Assembly: GCF_003947415.1 (NCBI RefSeq) | Contig: NZ_QHKL01000010.1 | Coordinates: 62,001 to 126,000 of the forward strand | DNA length: 64,000 bases | Source of the DNA: Amycolatopsis sp. WAC 01376 | Lineage (GTDB): Bacteria; Actinomycetota; Actinomycetes; Mycobacteriales; Pseudonocardiaceae | Reading direction: 5' to 3' | In this document: positions 25,255-34,029 of the stretch, in pieces | Layout of the letters: each line of letters begins with the position of its first letter | Position numbering within the stretch: the first letter of the stretch is position 1 | Translations under genes and position numbers: made by a program | The notes under the pieces: model-generated | What the model was told of the DNA's origin: nothing | Databases searched by the model: none | Seen by the model: only the letters and a program-made list of their open reading frames with translations

Positions 25255-25965
25255 ATGACAGACGACAAGAAGACGATCGCGTTCGTGGTGTATCCGGGGA
25301 TGACCCCGCTCGACCTGGTCGGGCCGCTGACCGTGCTGGACGGGATGGCGAGCACGACGCAGGAGTATCGGACGGTCGTGGTCGGTGAGACGAAGGAGCC
25401 GGTCACCACCGATAACCCGCTGAAGCTCGTGGCGACCCACACCTACGACGAGGTGCCGTCGCCGTACGCGCTGGTCGTGCCCGGCGGTGCCGCACCGACG
25501 CTGAAAGCGCTCGCCGACGAGAAGCTGATCGGCTACCTGCGGAAAGCCGGGGCGAACGCGGAACTCGTGACCTCGGTGTGCACGGGGTCGCTGCTGCTGG
25601 GGCAGGCCGGGCTGCTGGAGGGGCGTCGCGCCGCGACGCACTGGATGTTCCGTGAACTGCTGGGCGCGTTCGGGGCGGAACCGGTCGCCGAACGCTGGGT
25701 CGAGGACGGGAACGTGATCACCGCCGCCGGGGTGTCGGCGGGGATCGACCTCGCACTGCACCTGGTCGAGCGGCTCGTCGGGGCCGAGATCGCGCGGACG
25801 CTCCAGTTCGTCATCGAATACGACCCGGAGCCGCCGCAGGGCCCGCTCGACTGGTCGAAGCGGCCGTACGGGGACCTCAAGCCGCTGCTGGAGCACACGG
25901 TGAACGAGGCACTCGCGGACGAACCCGCCCTGCGAGACCGGCTCCTCGCGCACACGGGGAAGTAA
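25255..25965 (+). CDS. DJ-1/PfpI family protein
   Basis: 236 residues covering a single DJ-1/PfpI domain with the nucleophile-elbow Cys in TSVCTGSLLLGQAGLLEGRR followed by AATHWMF. The open start FVVYPGMTPLDLVGPLTVLDG is typical of the isonitrile hydratase/ThiJ-like branch that is paired with GlxA regulators. Catalytic activity (isonitrile hydratase, glyoxalase-like or other) cannot be decided. It is divergent from the GlxA-type regulator and is its most likely target. Confidence 0.88.
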   Translation: MTDDKKTIAFVVYPGMTPLDLVGPLTVLDGMASTTQEYRTVVVGETKEPVTTDNPLKLVATHTYDEVPSPYALVVPGGAAPTLKALADEKLIGYLRKAGANAELVTSVCTGSLLLGQAGLLEGRRAATHWMFRELLGAFGAEPVAERWVEDGNVITAAGVSAGIDLALHLVERLVGAEIARTLQFVIEYDPEPPQGPLDWSKRPYGDLKPLLEHTVNEALADEPALRDRLLAHTGK

Positions 25966-26052
25966 GGGGGACGGCCATCCGGGTGAGAAATCGTCGATAC
26001 GGGCATAGCACCGGGTTACATTCTGGTCATCCGTACAGGTGATAGGTGGCTC

Positions 26053-29019
26053 GTGAAGTTCCAGGTGCTCGGCCCGCTCGCGGCCTCGGTCCCGCTGCCG
26101 TCGGCGGCTCAGCCCCGCCGGGTACTCGCCGTGCTCCTGACCCGGCCGAACGAGTTCGTCCACCGGGACACCCTCGTGGACGAACTCTGGCCGCAGGGAC
26201 CGCCGTCGAGTGCCGCCGCGGTCGTGCAGATGGCGGTTTCCAAGCTGCGCAAGGCATTGTCACCCGGCGTGCCGTCGGACGACGTCCGGCAGCGGCTGCG
26301 GTCCGGCCAGGGCGGCTACCGGCTGACGGTGTCGGAAGGGGAGCTGGACGTCACCGGCTTCTCCGAGCTGACCGCCGCGGCCGCGCGGGCGACCGGTGAC
26401 GAGCGCGGGGTACTGCTCGAACGGGCGCTCGGACTGTGGCGTGGCCGGGCTTTCGCCGACGTTCCGGCCGGCCCGCTGGTGGAGGCGCACCGGCTGTGGC
26501 TGGAGGATCAGCGGAGTTCGGTGCTGGGCAAACTCGTCGAGCTGGAGCTGGCGGCCGGTGACCACAAGGCCGTCGCCGACCGCTTGGGACCCGAGCTGGC
26601 CGTCCGGCCCGCCGACGAACGCCTCGCCGGGTGGCTGGCCGAGGCGTTGCACGGGCTCGGGCGGCGGGACGCGGCGCTGGCCGTCCTCGACCGGTGCCGT
26701 CACGCGCTGTGGGAGCACGCCGGTGTCTCGCCGGGGGAGGAGCTGCTCGCGGTCCACCGCCGGATCGCCGGAACCGGATGGTCGGCAGGCGGTGCGCCAT
26801 GCCGTTTACCGCCTGCGACGCCGGATTTCACCGGCAGGGCGACGGAATTGGCGGACGTGGTCCGTGCGCTGCGAAGTCCCGCGCCGGTCGTGCTGCACGG
26901 GGCGGCGGGAGCGGGGAAGAGCACGCTGGCCGTCCAAGCCGCGTGGCGGGTGCGCAAGCGGTTCCCCGACGGGCAGCTCGTCGCCGACCTGCGGGAGACC
27001 GGTGACGTGCTCGCCGGGCTCCTTCGCGCGCTCGGCCTTGCGGAAGCGGAACTGCCCGCAGACCGGGCCGGACTGATTTCGTTGTGGCAGAGCCACACCG
27101 CGGACCGGCGGCTGCTGGTGATCCTCGAGAACTGCCGGTCCGAGGCCGAGGTGCGGCCGCTGCTGCCGAACGGTCCCGGCTGCGCGACGATCGTCACGAC
27201 GCGGCGGCGGCTGGCCGGGCTCGTCGGTGCCAGACCGGTCGAGGTCGGCGCGCTGTCCTACCCGGAAGCGCGGACGCTGCTCGGCGCCATCGCCGGAGAG
27301 ACCCGGTTGTCCGCCGAACCCGACGCCGTCCGCCGGGTGGTGGCCTGCTGTGACGGCCTCGCGCTGGCGGTGCGGGCGGCGGGGATGAAGCTGCTGTTGC
27401 GGCCGAGGGTGAGCGTCGCCGAGTTCGCGACCCGCCTGGAGAACGAGCGCCTGCGCCTCGACGAACTCTCCGCCGGCGACCTGGCCGTCCGCCCGGTGCT
27501 CGCCGAAGCTCTTGCCGAGCTTTCGCCACGGCAGCGGAATTCCTTGCGGTTGCTCGGTTTCCCAGGTGCCACCGAGATCGCCGACTGGTTCGCGGCGGCC
27601 ATGCTCGGCCGTTCGTCGGACGAGACGGCCGAGTTGCTCGACGAACTGGTGGACGACCACTTGCTCCACGTCGGGCCCGACCGATCCGGCGTCCTTCGGT
27701 ACCGGCTGCCGGATCTCGTCCGGCTCACGCTCCGGGAACCGCCCGATCCGGCGGCCCTCAACCGGGCGCTGACGGTCATGGCGGCGCTGGCTGAACACGC
27801 TTCCGCCGCACTCGGCGACGGATACCCGCCGTCTCGACGGGGTGATGCTCCCGCGGCGGCCTCGGATCGCGTCGCGGCCGATCCGATCGGCTGGCGTGTC
27901 GCGGAATCCGCGAATCTGGCGCTCGCCGTCCGGACCGCGAAGAGCCACGGCTGGACCGAGCTGACCGCGCGGCTGTCCGACGCCTACAGCGATCTCGTCG
28001 GACCGCGCAAGGGCGGGTCTCCGGCCTGGGTCGGGTTCGGCATCGTGCGCGATCGCCTCGATCTCCCCGCGGAGGCGCGGAAACTGCTGAAACTCGGGCA
28101 TGCCCACGCCGACGCGGGGGACCTGGCCCGGGCGAGGACCTGCTTCTCGCTGGCCGAGGCGAGATTCCGCGCCGCGGGTGACCAGCCGGGCACCGGGGCC
28201 GCGCTCGTCGCGCTCGCCGACGTCGACGCGGACTCCGGCCGGGCCGGTTCGGCGGTCCACGCCCTGCGGGAGGCGATGGACCTGTTGCGGGACTGCGGTG
28301 ATCTCGCCGGGCAGGCGATGGCGTCGGCCCAGTTCGGCTCGCTGTGGGACGACCTCGGCGACTTCCGCCGGGCGAAGGAATGCTTCGAAGCGAGCCTGCT
28401 CCTTTCGCTCCATTGCGAGGACGGGCGGCAACACGACCGGTCCGCCAAACGGTACGCCGACGTACTGCGACGGAACGGTCGCTTGGACGAGGCCGGTGAG
28501 CTGCTGACGAGCGCCCTGCTCGGCACCCGTAGCTCGCGCGAACGCCACTGGGAGGCGCACGTCCTCCGTAGTTTCGGGGATCTCCACGCGAAAACCGGCG
28601 ACGCGGGGGAGAGCGAACGATGTCTTTCGCGGTCACTGGAGCTGTTCGAGGACGTCGGGCACCGGCACGCCGTCGCCTACACGCATCGCAGCTTCGGTGA
28701 ATCGCTGCGTCTGGCGGGTGAGCATGGCCGGGCCGCCGAGCATCTTGGCCTCGCGATGAGTACGTTCCGCGAGCTCGGAGACCGGCGCGGCGGCGGTTAT
28801 GCCTTGCTGAGCTTCGGGCGTCTGCGGGCCGACGAAGGCGTCGCGACCGAAGCCGCCGAAGGGCTCCGCACCGCGGCGGGGCTGTTCCGGGAGCTGGGCT
28901 TCCCGGTGTGGGAGCTGCGTGCGCTCCGGGACCTTTCCGCCGTGGACAGGAGCGGGCGCCAGCGGGATCGGGCTCGTGAAGCCTTGACGAAGATCCGCTC
29001 GAGGGTGACTCCCGCATAG
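26053..29019 (+). CDS. SARP-type regulator with NB-ARC ATPase and TPR repeats
   Basis: 988 residues from GTG 26053. Order: OmpR-like winged helix (about 1-95: MKFQVLGPLAASVPLPSAAQ, then DTLVDELWPQGPPSSAAAVV, VSKLRKAL), bacterial transcriptional activation domain (100-250), NB-ARC ATPase with Walker A GAAGAGKS near residue 288 and a changed Walker B (LLVILENC, Glu where Asp is usual), then TPR repeats to the C-terminus. This is the AfsR-type layout of SARP activators, which switch on secondary metabolism or wider regulons in actinomycetes. The nearest biosynthetic locus is the megasynthase 6 kb to the left; a link is only suggestive. Substrate of the ATPase domain is unknown. Confidence 0.9.
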   Translation: MKFQVLGPLAASVPLPSAAQPRRVLAVLLTRPNEFVHRDTLVDELWPQGPPSSAAAVVQMAVSKLRKALSPGVPSDDVRQRLRSGQGGYRLTVSEGELDVTGFSELTAAAARATGDERGVLLERALGLWRGRAFADVPAGPLVEAHRLWLEDQRSSVLGKLVELELAAGDHKAVADRLGPELAVRPADERLAGWLAEALHGLGRRDAALAVLDRCRHALWEHAGVSPGEELLAVHRRIAGTGWSAGGAPCRLPPATPDFTGRATELADVVRALRSPAPVVLHGAAGAGKSTLAVQAAWRVRKRFPDGQLVADLRETGDVLAGLLRALGLAEAELPADRAGLISLWQSHTADRRLLVILENCRSEAEVRPLLPNGPGCATIVTTRRRLAGLVGARPVEVGALSYPEARTLLGAIAGETRLSAEPDAVRRVVACCDGLALAVRAAGMKLLLRPRVSVAEFATRLENERLRLDELSAGDLAVRPVLAEALAELSPRQRNSLRLLGFPGATEIADWFAAAMLGRSSDETAELLDELVDDHLLHVGPDRSGVLRYRLPDLVRLTLREPPDPAALNRALTVMAALAEHASAALGDGYPPSRRGDAPAAASDRVAADPIGWRVAESANLALAVRTAKSHGWTELTARLSDAYSDLVGPRKGGSPAWVGFGIVRDRLDLPAEARKLLKLGHAHADAGDLARARTCFSLAEARFRAAGDQPGTGAALVALADVDADSGRAGSAVHALREAMDLLRDCGDLAGQAMASAQFGSLWDDLGDFRRAKECFEASLLLSLHCEDGRQHDRSAKRYADVLRRNGRLDEAGELLTSALLGTRSSRERHWEAHVLRSFGDLHAKTGDAGESERCLSRSLELFEDVGHRHAVAYTHRSFGESLRLAGEHGRAAEHLGLAMSTFRELGDRRGGGYALLSFGRLRADEGVATEAAEGLRTAAGLFRELGFPVWELRALRDLSAVDRSGRQRDRAREALTKIRSRVTPA

Positions 29020-29148
29020 CCCGGCGAAGGAGTACCGGCGACGGCGTTTGGCGAAGTTATGGCGACGGCGTGTTGACTGCGGCTCAGGCGAGCGGACTTC
29101 GCGCCGTCCCGAAATCGCGGGACTGGGGGTGGCGGCGCGTACTCGTGG

Positions 29149-29186
29149 CCGGGTGACGCCTTCCGAGGGCTGGAGGCGTCACCCGG
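29149..29186. terminator. 13-bp-stem hairpin between convergent genes
   Basis: CCGGGTGACGCCT (29149-29161) and AGGCGTCACCCGG (29174-29186) are perfect reverse complements with a 12-base loop. It lies 130 bp after the SARP gene and 8 bp before the end of the esterase gene on the other strand, so it can end transcription of both. Confidence 0.7.
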
Positions 29187-29194
29187 TTCGACGG

Positions 29195-30316
29195 CTAGCC
29201 GCCGCTGACGTGCAGGATCACGTCCGCGTCGCCGAGAATCCCTTGGTCGAGCGGGAAGTAGCCCTGCCGCGGAGTGGGATCGGTCCGGACGCTCGCGGGC
29301 GGGACGTCGGAGGCGGGGAGCAGGCCCCAAGCCGTGGTGACGTGTTTCTGAAGGAAGCCCTCGTAGGTGTCGGGCTCCGGCTCTTGAAGCGCTATGGCCT
29401 CGCATCGGCCGAGGCTGGTCGCGACGAAGGTGTAGCGATCGCCGAGCAGCGGCGCCACCAGCGCACCGGCGGGGAACCAGTGCGTCTCCGTCCCGGCCAC
29501 GCGCATCGTGCTCGACTGACGGCGCAGGTGGAGATTGTGGGCGAAGACCAGCGTCCTGCCGCGAACGGCTTCGGCTGCGCGGATGTCCAGCAGATTCCGC
29601 GCCATGATGGCGTCCCTGGTGGCGACAAGGGGCATGTACCGCTCGTGCGGCTCGAGCGGTTCGGCGCACTGCCGGTGGTAGCGCAGCAGATCGATGCCTG
29701 CCATGAGGTGGACCTCAGCCCGCGACCAGTCGCTCGTCACCGGCTCCGGTTTCCGGGAGCGGAGCGCGTCGAGCAGGCCGGCCGCGATCGCTCGCAGCCG
29801 GTAGGCGTCGGCTGTGGCGCCGGGCGACGAAGCCGCGTCCATGACGGCTTCGGTGCGGCTCCAGCGCTCGTCGTCACCGGCCGGGCCCGCGATGTCCACG
29901 TCGAGCTCCAGGAAGTCGCGGGCGTATTCGAGATAGCGCCGCGGGCTGGGCGCGGACGTGTTCTCGGTCTGGGTGTCGAAGCCGTGGAACGAAAGCCGCT
30001 CCTCGGGAGGCCGGTTTTCGTTGTACTCGCGCATCCACGCGATCAGTCGCCTGTTCGCCTCCACGCCACCGAAGACGTGTGTGAAGCCTTCGCTCATCGC
30101 CAGGTCGAGGGATCCGGTGCCGTCCCGGACGAAGTCGTTCGCGACGAGCGCGGCCACGCGATCCGTTTCGAGGGCGATCGACCGGAAACCGCGGTCGAGG
30201 AGCTGGGCGAACAGCTCGTTGCGGACGTCGGCGAAGACCGGGGTCGCGTGCGTCGGCTCGCCCAGGGCGAGCAGGTCACAGGAAGGGGTCACGAAGTCTC
30301 GGATGTCTTGACTCAT
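29195..30316 (-). CDS. Erythromycin esterase family protein
   Basis: 373 residues from ATG 30316 (MSQDIRDFV); the frame is open to 30385 but no strong ribosome site separates the options. The family motif LLALGEPTHATPVF gives the conserved Glu and His, SIALETD gives the next acidic residue, and LVFAHNLHLRR holds the catalytic-type His. Characterised members hydrolyse the macrolide lactone (EreA/EreB) or act on other esters, while many actinomycete copies have no known drug substrate. No macrolide pathway is visible here. No signal peptide, so it is cytoplasmic. Confidence 0.87.
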   Translation of the reverse strand: MSQDIRDFVTPSCDLLALGEPTHATPVFADVRNELFAQLLDRGFRSIALETDRVAALVANDFVRDGTGSLDLAMSEGFTHVFGGVEANRRLIAWMREYNENRPPEERLSFHGFDTQTENTSAPSPRRYLEYARDFLELDVDIAGPAGDDERWSRTEAVMDAASSPGATADAYRLRAIAAGLLDALRSRKPEPVTSDWSRAEVHLMAGIDLLRYHRQCAEPLEPHERYMPLVATRDAIMARNLLDIRAAEAVRGRTLVFAHNLHLRRQSSTMRVAGTETHWFPAGALVAPLLGDRYTFVATSLGRCEAIALQEPEPDTYEGFLQKHVTTAWGLLPASDVPPASVRTDPTPRQGYFPLDQGILGDADVILHVSGG

Positions 30317-30441
30317 GAGGTTCAAGCGTATCGTTGATCCTTCGGTTGAAACTTTGGTCGCTTGTGGCCAGGTGAGGTCTGGCAAAGCCTCAAATCAGTC
30401 TTCAGGTGGGCACGATGACCTCGTGATGCTGGTGCGCGGAT

Positions 30442-30609
30442 GGCGGTTTCGCGTGACTGGACGGACGACACACGTGCTTGGAGGGACGACACGCGTGTTC
30501 GGGTGGACGACTCGTGGCGGAGCGCCGGGCTGCGGTCGTGTCGTCCGTCCAGTCACGCGTGTCGTCCGCCGGATCACGTGTGTCGTCCGCTCAGTCACGT
30601 GACATCGCC
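30442..30609 (+). repeat. Symmetric array A: eight 14-bp units at 21-bp spacing
   Basis: Four units read GGNNGNNNNNCGTG-like on the left (30442, 30463, 30484, 30505; best example GGACGACACGCGTG), and four inverted units mirror them on the right (30533, 30554, 30575, 30596; CACGCGTGTCGTCC). Units are 14 bp with 7-bp spacers, a period of 21 bp or two helical turns. All four left-right pairs share exactly the same centre (30525.5), so the whole 168 bp is one ordered palindrome. A second copy in opposite orientation lies at 45399-45565. Confidence 0.9.
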
Positions 30610-30703
30610 AGTGCTGGACCTCGTGAGTGGTAAGGACGGTCAGGGTCAAGGGTGCCTTACGTGCCTACGTGGTTTCGGCTGCGGTTGATGCTGGGCCCCG
30701 GCC

Positions 30704-30748
30704 CGTGAAGGCCTCCTTCCCTCGGCTCAGCCGAGGAAACTCGACCTT
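30704..30748 (+). repeat. 45-bp dispersed repeat, copy 1
   Basis: Begins CGTGAAGGCCTCCTTCCC and contains CCTCGGCT-C-AGCCGAGG, then AAACTCGACCTT. It matches 54003-54047 on the other strand at 44 of 45 positions. Its first part is the TGAAGG family core, and its left flank (from 30685) also resembles the left flank of the hairpin at 46869. Confidence 0.85.
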
Positions 30749-30815
30749 TACACCTTCCGCAGATACGTGAAGGTCTCCAGCCAGGCGCTCACGTGAGTTC
30801 TCGCGGTCGTGGGGA

Positions 30816-30870
30816 TGTCGTGAAGGGCACCTTTGAGACCTTCATCGTCTCAAAGGTGCCCTTCGAGACA
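30816..30870. repeat. 24-bp-arm hairpin, TGAAGG family
   Basis: Arms 30816-30839 (TGTCGTGAAGGGCACC..) and 30847-30870 pair except at two positions, with a 7-base CTTCATC loop. It stands in the middle of the long gap, not next to either gene. Confidence 0.85.
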
Positions 30871-31025
30871 TAAGAGCTGGCCGCGACCCGTCACTGTGCC
30901 ACCTCGCTCCTGGCGTCACCCGCCGTGATGCGCACAGGCGACAGTGATCGCCTGCCGTGCCGCAACAAATCCACTTCCGAATAACTCGCGCTCATTTCCT
31001 TCTTCCGCTATAAACTTAAAGAACC

Positions 31026-31080
31026 CTTCGCACGCGAAGGCGCTTCGCTTGCGAAGTGGCGCTTCGCGCAAATGCGCGAG
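31026..31080. promoter_or_regulatory. Three consecutive palindromes before Scr1-type regulator
   Basis: CTTCGC-AC-GCGAAG (31026-31039), CTTCGC-TT-GCGAAG (31043-31056) and CTTCGCGCA-AA-TGCGCGAG (31062-31080) follow one another 34-88 bp before the regulator start. Each has the same CTTCGC half-site. They are likely operators for the regulator itself, or a clustered RNA structure in its leader. Confidence 0.5.
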
Positions 31081-31113
31081 CGCAAGTTATCAGCAGTTGA
31101 GGTGAATTACCGC

Positions 31114-32016
31114 GTGGCAATCACCGCGCGGCCGGAGTTCGGCCCTACTTTGGCCCGCATGGTTGAGAAGGATTCGACGGCGCGGACCCGGGAACTGGGC
31201 CACCGCATGAGGGCGTTCCGGCAGCGCAGGCACTTCAGCGGAGCCGACGTCAGCCGCCGTAACGGCTGGTTGCAGAGCAAGGTCACGAGGTGGGAACAAG
31301 GGCTGCGCGAGCTGTCCGTGGTGGACGCGGCGCTGTATCTCGCGACCTGCGGCGAGGCGGAGCCCGAACGTGACCTGCTGCTGGAATTGACGCAGCCCGG
31401 CGGAGACCTGTACTGGGTGCGGCCGTACTTCGACGAGCTCGTCGACCCGATGAAATCCCTGGCTATCCAAGAGAATCTCGCGCACACGCTGGTGCGCTAC
31501 GAGTCGTTGACCCTTCCCGGGCTGTTGCAGACCGAGCCGTACGCCCGCACCGCCTTCGAGCTGATCGGCAACCGCGACCAGGCACAGCTGGACACGGTCG
31601 TGAGCGCGCGGATGGACCGGCAGCGGTTGCTGCAGCGCGACCGGCCGCCGAAGTGCCGGTTCTACGTCCACGAGCGCGCGCTGCGGTCGGTCATCGGCGG
31701 TCCCCGGATCATGCACGAGCAACTGCTCCACCTCGTCCTGTCGGCGAACCTGCCCTATTGCTCCATTCGTATCGTCCCCGAACGCAACGAGGTGAGCAGA
31801 ACGATCGAGAATTCTTTCACCATCATGGAATTCGCGGAACATCCGGCGGTGGTGTACACGGATTCCTACGCGGCCGGAGTGTTCGTCGACGATCGGGTGG
31901 CGGTCGAGGCGTATTATTCACTCGTCGCCCGCCTGGAAAGCGATTCCTTGACCGAGGAGCGGTCACGGCAGCTGCTCGCCGAATGGGCGGACCGGTACGA
32001 CCGGATGGAGGAGTGA
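31114..32016 (+). CDS. XRE/Scr1-type helix-turn-helix regulator
   Basis: 300 residues from GTG 31114, with TTGAGGTGA eight bases before; the frame is open from 31072 but that start would lie inside the palindromes. The N-terminal helix-turn-helix (LGHRMRAFRQRRHFSGADVS, then WLQSKVTRWEQG) is followed by the DUF5753/Scr1 domain (VRYESLTLPGLLQTEPYART and VVYTDSYAAGVFVDD). Such proteins often sit with a DUF397 partner and affect development and antibiotic production in streptomycetes. No DUF397 gene is adjacent, so this one is an orphan. Confidence 0.88.
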   Translation: MAITARPEFGPTLARMVEKDSTARTRELGHRMRAFRQRRHFSGADVSRRNGWLQSKVTRWEQGLRELSVVDAALYLATCGEAEPERDLLLELTQPGGDLYWVRPYFDELVDPMKSLAIQENLAHTLVRYESLTLPGLLQTEPYARTAFELIGNRDQAQLDTVVSARMDRQRLLQRDRPPKCRFYVHERALRSVIGGPRIMHEQLLHLVLSANLPYCSIRIVPERNEVSRTIENSFTIMEFAEHPAVVYTDSYAAGVFVDDRVAVEAYYSLVARLESDSLTEERSRQLLAEWADRYDRMEE

Positions 32017-32082
32017 CCCTGGCGAGGTTTCCCTCGGCGGCTTCCTGGGGTAATCCTTCCTGTAGCCGAGGAGAAGGAGTTC

Positions 32083-33594
32083 GTGGTGTCGAAGACGCAG
32101 GGTGGTGCCCCGGTCGCCGAGGCGGAGATCGAGCGGAAGTACGACTTGGCGGCCGACAGGCCCATCCCGCGGCTGGTCCCGGTCGGTCCGGTGACGAACC
32201 AGGCCGATCCGAGGGTCGACCTCCTCGACGCCACGTACTTCGACACTCCCGACTTCCGGCTCGCGCAGGCGGGTATCACGCTGCGGCGCAGGCTCGGCGG
32301 AAGCGACGAGGGCTGGCACCTGAAGCTCCCCGTCGGTGAGGACAGGCGCGAGGAACTCCGCCTCCCGCTGTCCGGCAAGCCGGACAAGGTGCCCGGCGCG
32401 CTGGCGAGACTGGTCCGGGCGCACACCCTCGGCGCCAAACTCGTCCAAGCCGCGCATCTGCGCACCGAGCGCACGTCGTACGCCTTGCTCGACGTCGAGG
32501 GCCGCGAGCTGGCGACGTTGACCGACGACGTCGTCACCGGCGAGGCCGGCGGGGACAAGGCGCACCTCGACCGCTGGCGGGAGATCGAGATCGAACTCTC
32601 GCCCGGCGCCGATCCCGCCGTGCTCGACAGTCTCGACCAGGCTGTCGTGAGCGCGGGCGCGGAGCGGTCGAGGTGGCCGTCGAAGCTTCGGCGGCTGACC
32701 GACGAGCTCGTGCCTTCGGCGCGGGGAGCATCCGGGTCGGTGCTGGTGGATTATCTCGCCGAGCAGCTGGATGTGCTGCGACGCAACGACATCGGGGTTC
32801 GCCGGGATGTGGGGGACGCGGTGCACAAGATGCGGGTCGCGAGCAGGCGGCTGCGCAGCGGCTTGAGAACCTTTGGCCGCTCGTTCGACGCCGACGTCGT
32901 GAACGGGCTCGCCGCCGAACTCCGCTGGCTCGGCGGCGAACTCGGGCCGGCGAGGGACACCGAGGTGATGGCCGCACGCCTGCACGACGAGGTCAAGGCA
33001 CTCCCGGCCGAATTGGTGCTTGGCAACGTCGAGCAGCTGATGACCAGGCACTTCGCGCGCGAGGCCGAAGAATCGAAGGCGCGCGCCATCCGGGCGCTCG
33101 ACAGCAAGCGATACACGGATTTGTTGCGAGCGCTGGAAAAGCTCGTCGGCAAACCGCGGAAAATCAAGGAAGGCAAGAAGGAACTACGCAAGGCGGTCGC
33201 CCGTACGGACCGGAAGTTGCGCAGGGCCGTCGCCGCGGCGAGTGAGCTCGAAAGCGGCGCGGAGCAGGACGCCGCTTTGCACGAGGTGCGCAAGAAGGCG
33301 AAGCGCGCCCGGTACGCGGCGGACGCGGTCCGGCCGGTGTCCGGCAAGAAGCTTCGAAAATGGCGAAAGAACGTCAAGGCGGTGCAAAGCACGCTCGGTA
33401 CGCATCACGATCTCGTGGTCACCCGGGAGACCCTGCGGCTTCTCGGTCTCCGCGCCTACGCCGAGAACGAAAACGCTTTCACCTATGGCCTCCTGCACGG
33501 ACGTTCCGTCGCCTCCGCCGAGGCCGAGCGTCGGCGCTTCGCCGGAGAATGGCAAGAGGCGAGCAAAGGTTCTCGCCCGAAATGGCTCAAATGA
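32083..33594 (+). CDS. CYTH and CHAD domain-containing protein
   Basis: 503 residues. GTG 32083 follows AAGGAG (32074-32079); the next codon is also GTG, so the start is uncertain by one codon. The N-terminal CYTH domain (about 1-205) carries the metal-binding EIERK form of the ExExK signature and a YFDTPDFRLAQAGITLRRR segment. The C-terminal CHAD domain (about 215-500) has conserved basic helices with His (AVHKMRVASRRLRSGLRTF and ALHEVRKKAKRARYAADAV). CYTH domains bind triphosphates and CHAD domains bind polyphosphate. A role in polyphosphate or triphosphate metabolism is likely. Confidence 0.9.
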   Translation: MVSKTQGGAPVAEAEIERKYDLAADRPIPRLVPVGPVTNQADPRVDLLDATYFDTPDFRLAQAGITLRRRLGGSDEGWHLKLPVGEDRREELRLPLSGKPDKVPGALARLVRAHTLGAKLVQAAHLRTERTSYALLDVEGRELATLTDDVVTGEAGGDKAHLDRWREIEIELSPGADPAVLDSLDQAVVSAGAERSRWPSKLRRLTDELVPSARGASGSVLVDYLAEQLDVLRRNDIGVRRDVGDAVHKMRVASRRLRSGLRTFGRSFDADVVNGLAAELRWLGGELGPARDTEVMAARLHDEVKALPAELVLGNVEQLMTRHFAREAEESKARAIRALDSKRYTDLLRALEKLVGKPRKIKEGKKELRKAVARTDRKLRRAVAAASELESGAEQDAALHEVRKKAKRARYAADAVRPVSGKKLRKWRKNVKAVQSTLGTHHDLVVTRETLRLLGLRAYAENENAFTYGLLHGRSVASAEAERRRFAGEWQEASKGSRPKWLK

Positions 33595-33669
33595 GGTAGC
33601 CCGGGTTGACCTCTCGGCCTCGCTGAGTACGTTCGAGGGAACTTGGTGGTCTGGAGAGAGGCGCCCCCA

Positions 33670-34029
33670 ATGTTGCCTGGCCAGCGCGTTCCCGGCGAAC
33701 AATCGCCCCTGGCCGTGACCACCCGCCGCCGGAAAGACGGCGTCGTCGTCCTCACCGCGGTGGGGGAGATCGACGCGGCCACCGTCGGGCGGTTCCGTAC
33801 CGAACTCACCGGTGCGTGTGTCACGGGAAAGCAGGTGATCCTGGACCTCTCCAGGGTCGGTTTCCTCAGTTGTGCGGGGCTGCATGTGCTCGAAGAGGCC
33901 AACGCGGTGGCGCCCCGGTTCTCGGTGATCGTGAAGACCCCTTTGGTGTCACGGATCCTGGACGTCAGCGGGGTCGGAGCCGATCTCGACGTCCGACGTG
34001 ACGTGGAGGATTTGCAGGACATGGTCTAG
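33670..34029 (+). CDS. STAS-domain anti-sigma factor antagonist-like protein
   Basis: 119 residues from ATG 33670, with GGAGAGAGG upstream. One STAS domain with VLTAVGEIDAATVGRFRTEL and LDLSRVGFLSCAGLHVLEEA. In SpoIIAA-type antagonists the Ser of MDSSGL is phosphorylated by the anti-sigma kinase; by hand alignment that Ser is Cys68 here (FLSCAGL). No cognate kinase or sigma factor gene is adjacent. The gene converges on the LigD-like gene: both stop codons come from a single CTAG at 34026-34029. Confidence 0.87.
   Translation: MLPGQRVPGEQSPLAVTTRRRKDGVVVLTAVGEIDAATVGRFRTELTGACVTGKQVILDLSRVGFLSCAGLHVLEEANAVAPRFSVIVKTPLVSRILDVSGVGADLDVRRDVEDLQDMV

Larger units (their letters stand above)
30317..31113. 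other. 797-bp non-coding region packed with repeats
   Basis: No supportable gene. In order it holds: the 21-bp-periodic symmetric array (30442-30609), a 45-bp repeat (30704-30748), a family hairpin (30816-30870), an AT-rich stretch (about 30960-31020, including TATAAA at 31009-31014), and three small palindromes just before the Scr1-type regulator (31026-31080). Short open frames across the array exist on both strands, but their sequence is dictated by the repeat units. Confidence 0.75.

Noticed and set aside
25967..26052. Terminator after the DJ-1 gene
   Set aside because: No stem of useful length found in the 87-bp gap.
30442..30609. CRISPR-like reading of the array
   Set aside because: Units are 14 bp, spacers 7 bp, and the second half is inverted; no cas genes.
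30395..30688. Overlapping short open frames on both strands across array A
   Set aside because: Their residues repeat with the 21-bp period and are almost the same as the frame over array B; no ribosome site. They result from the repeat units.
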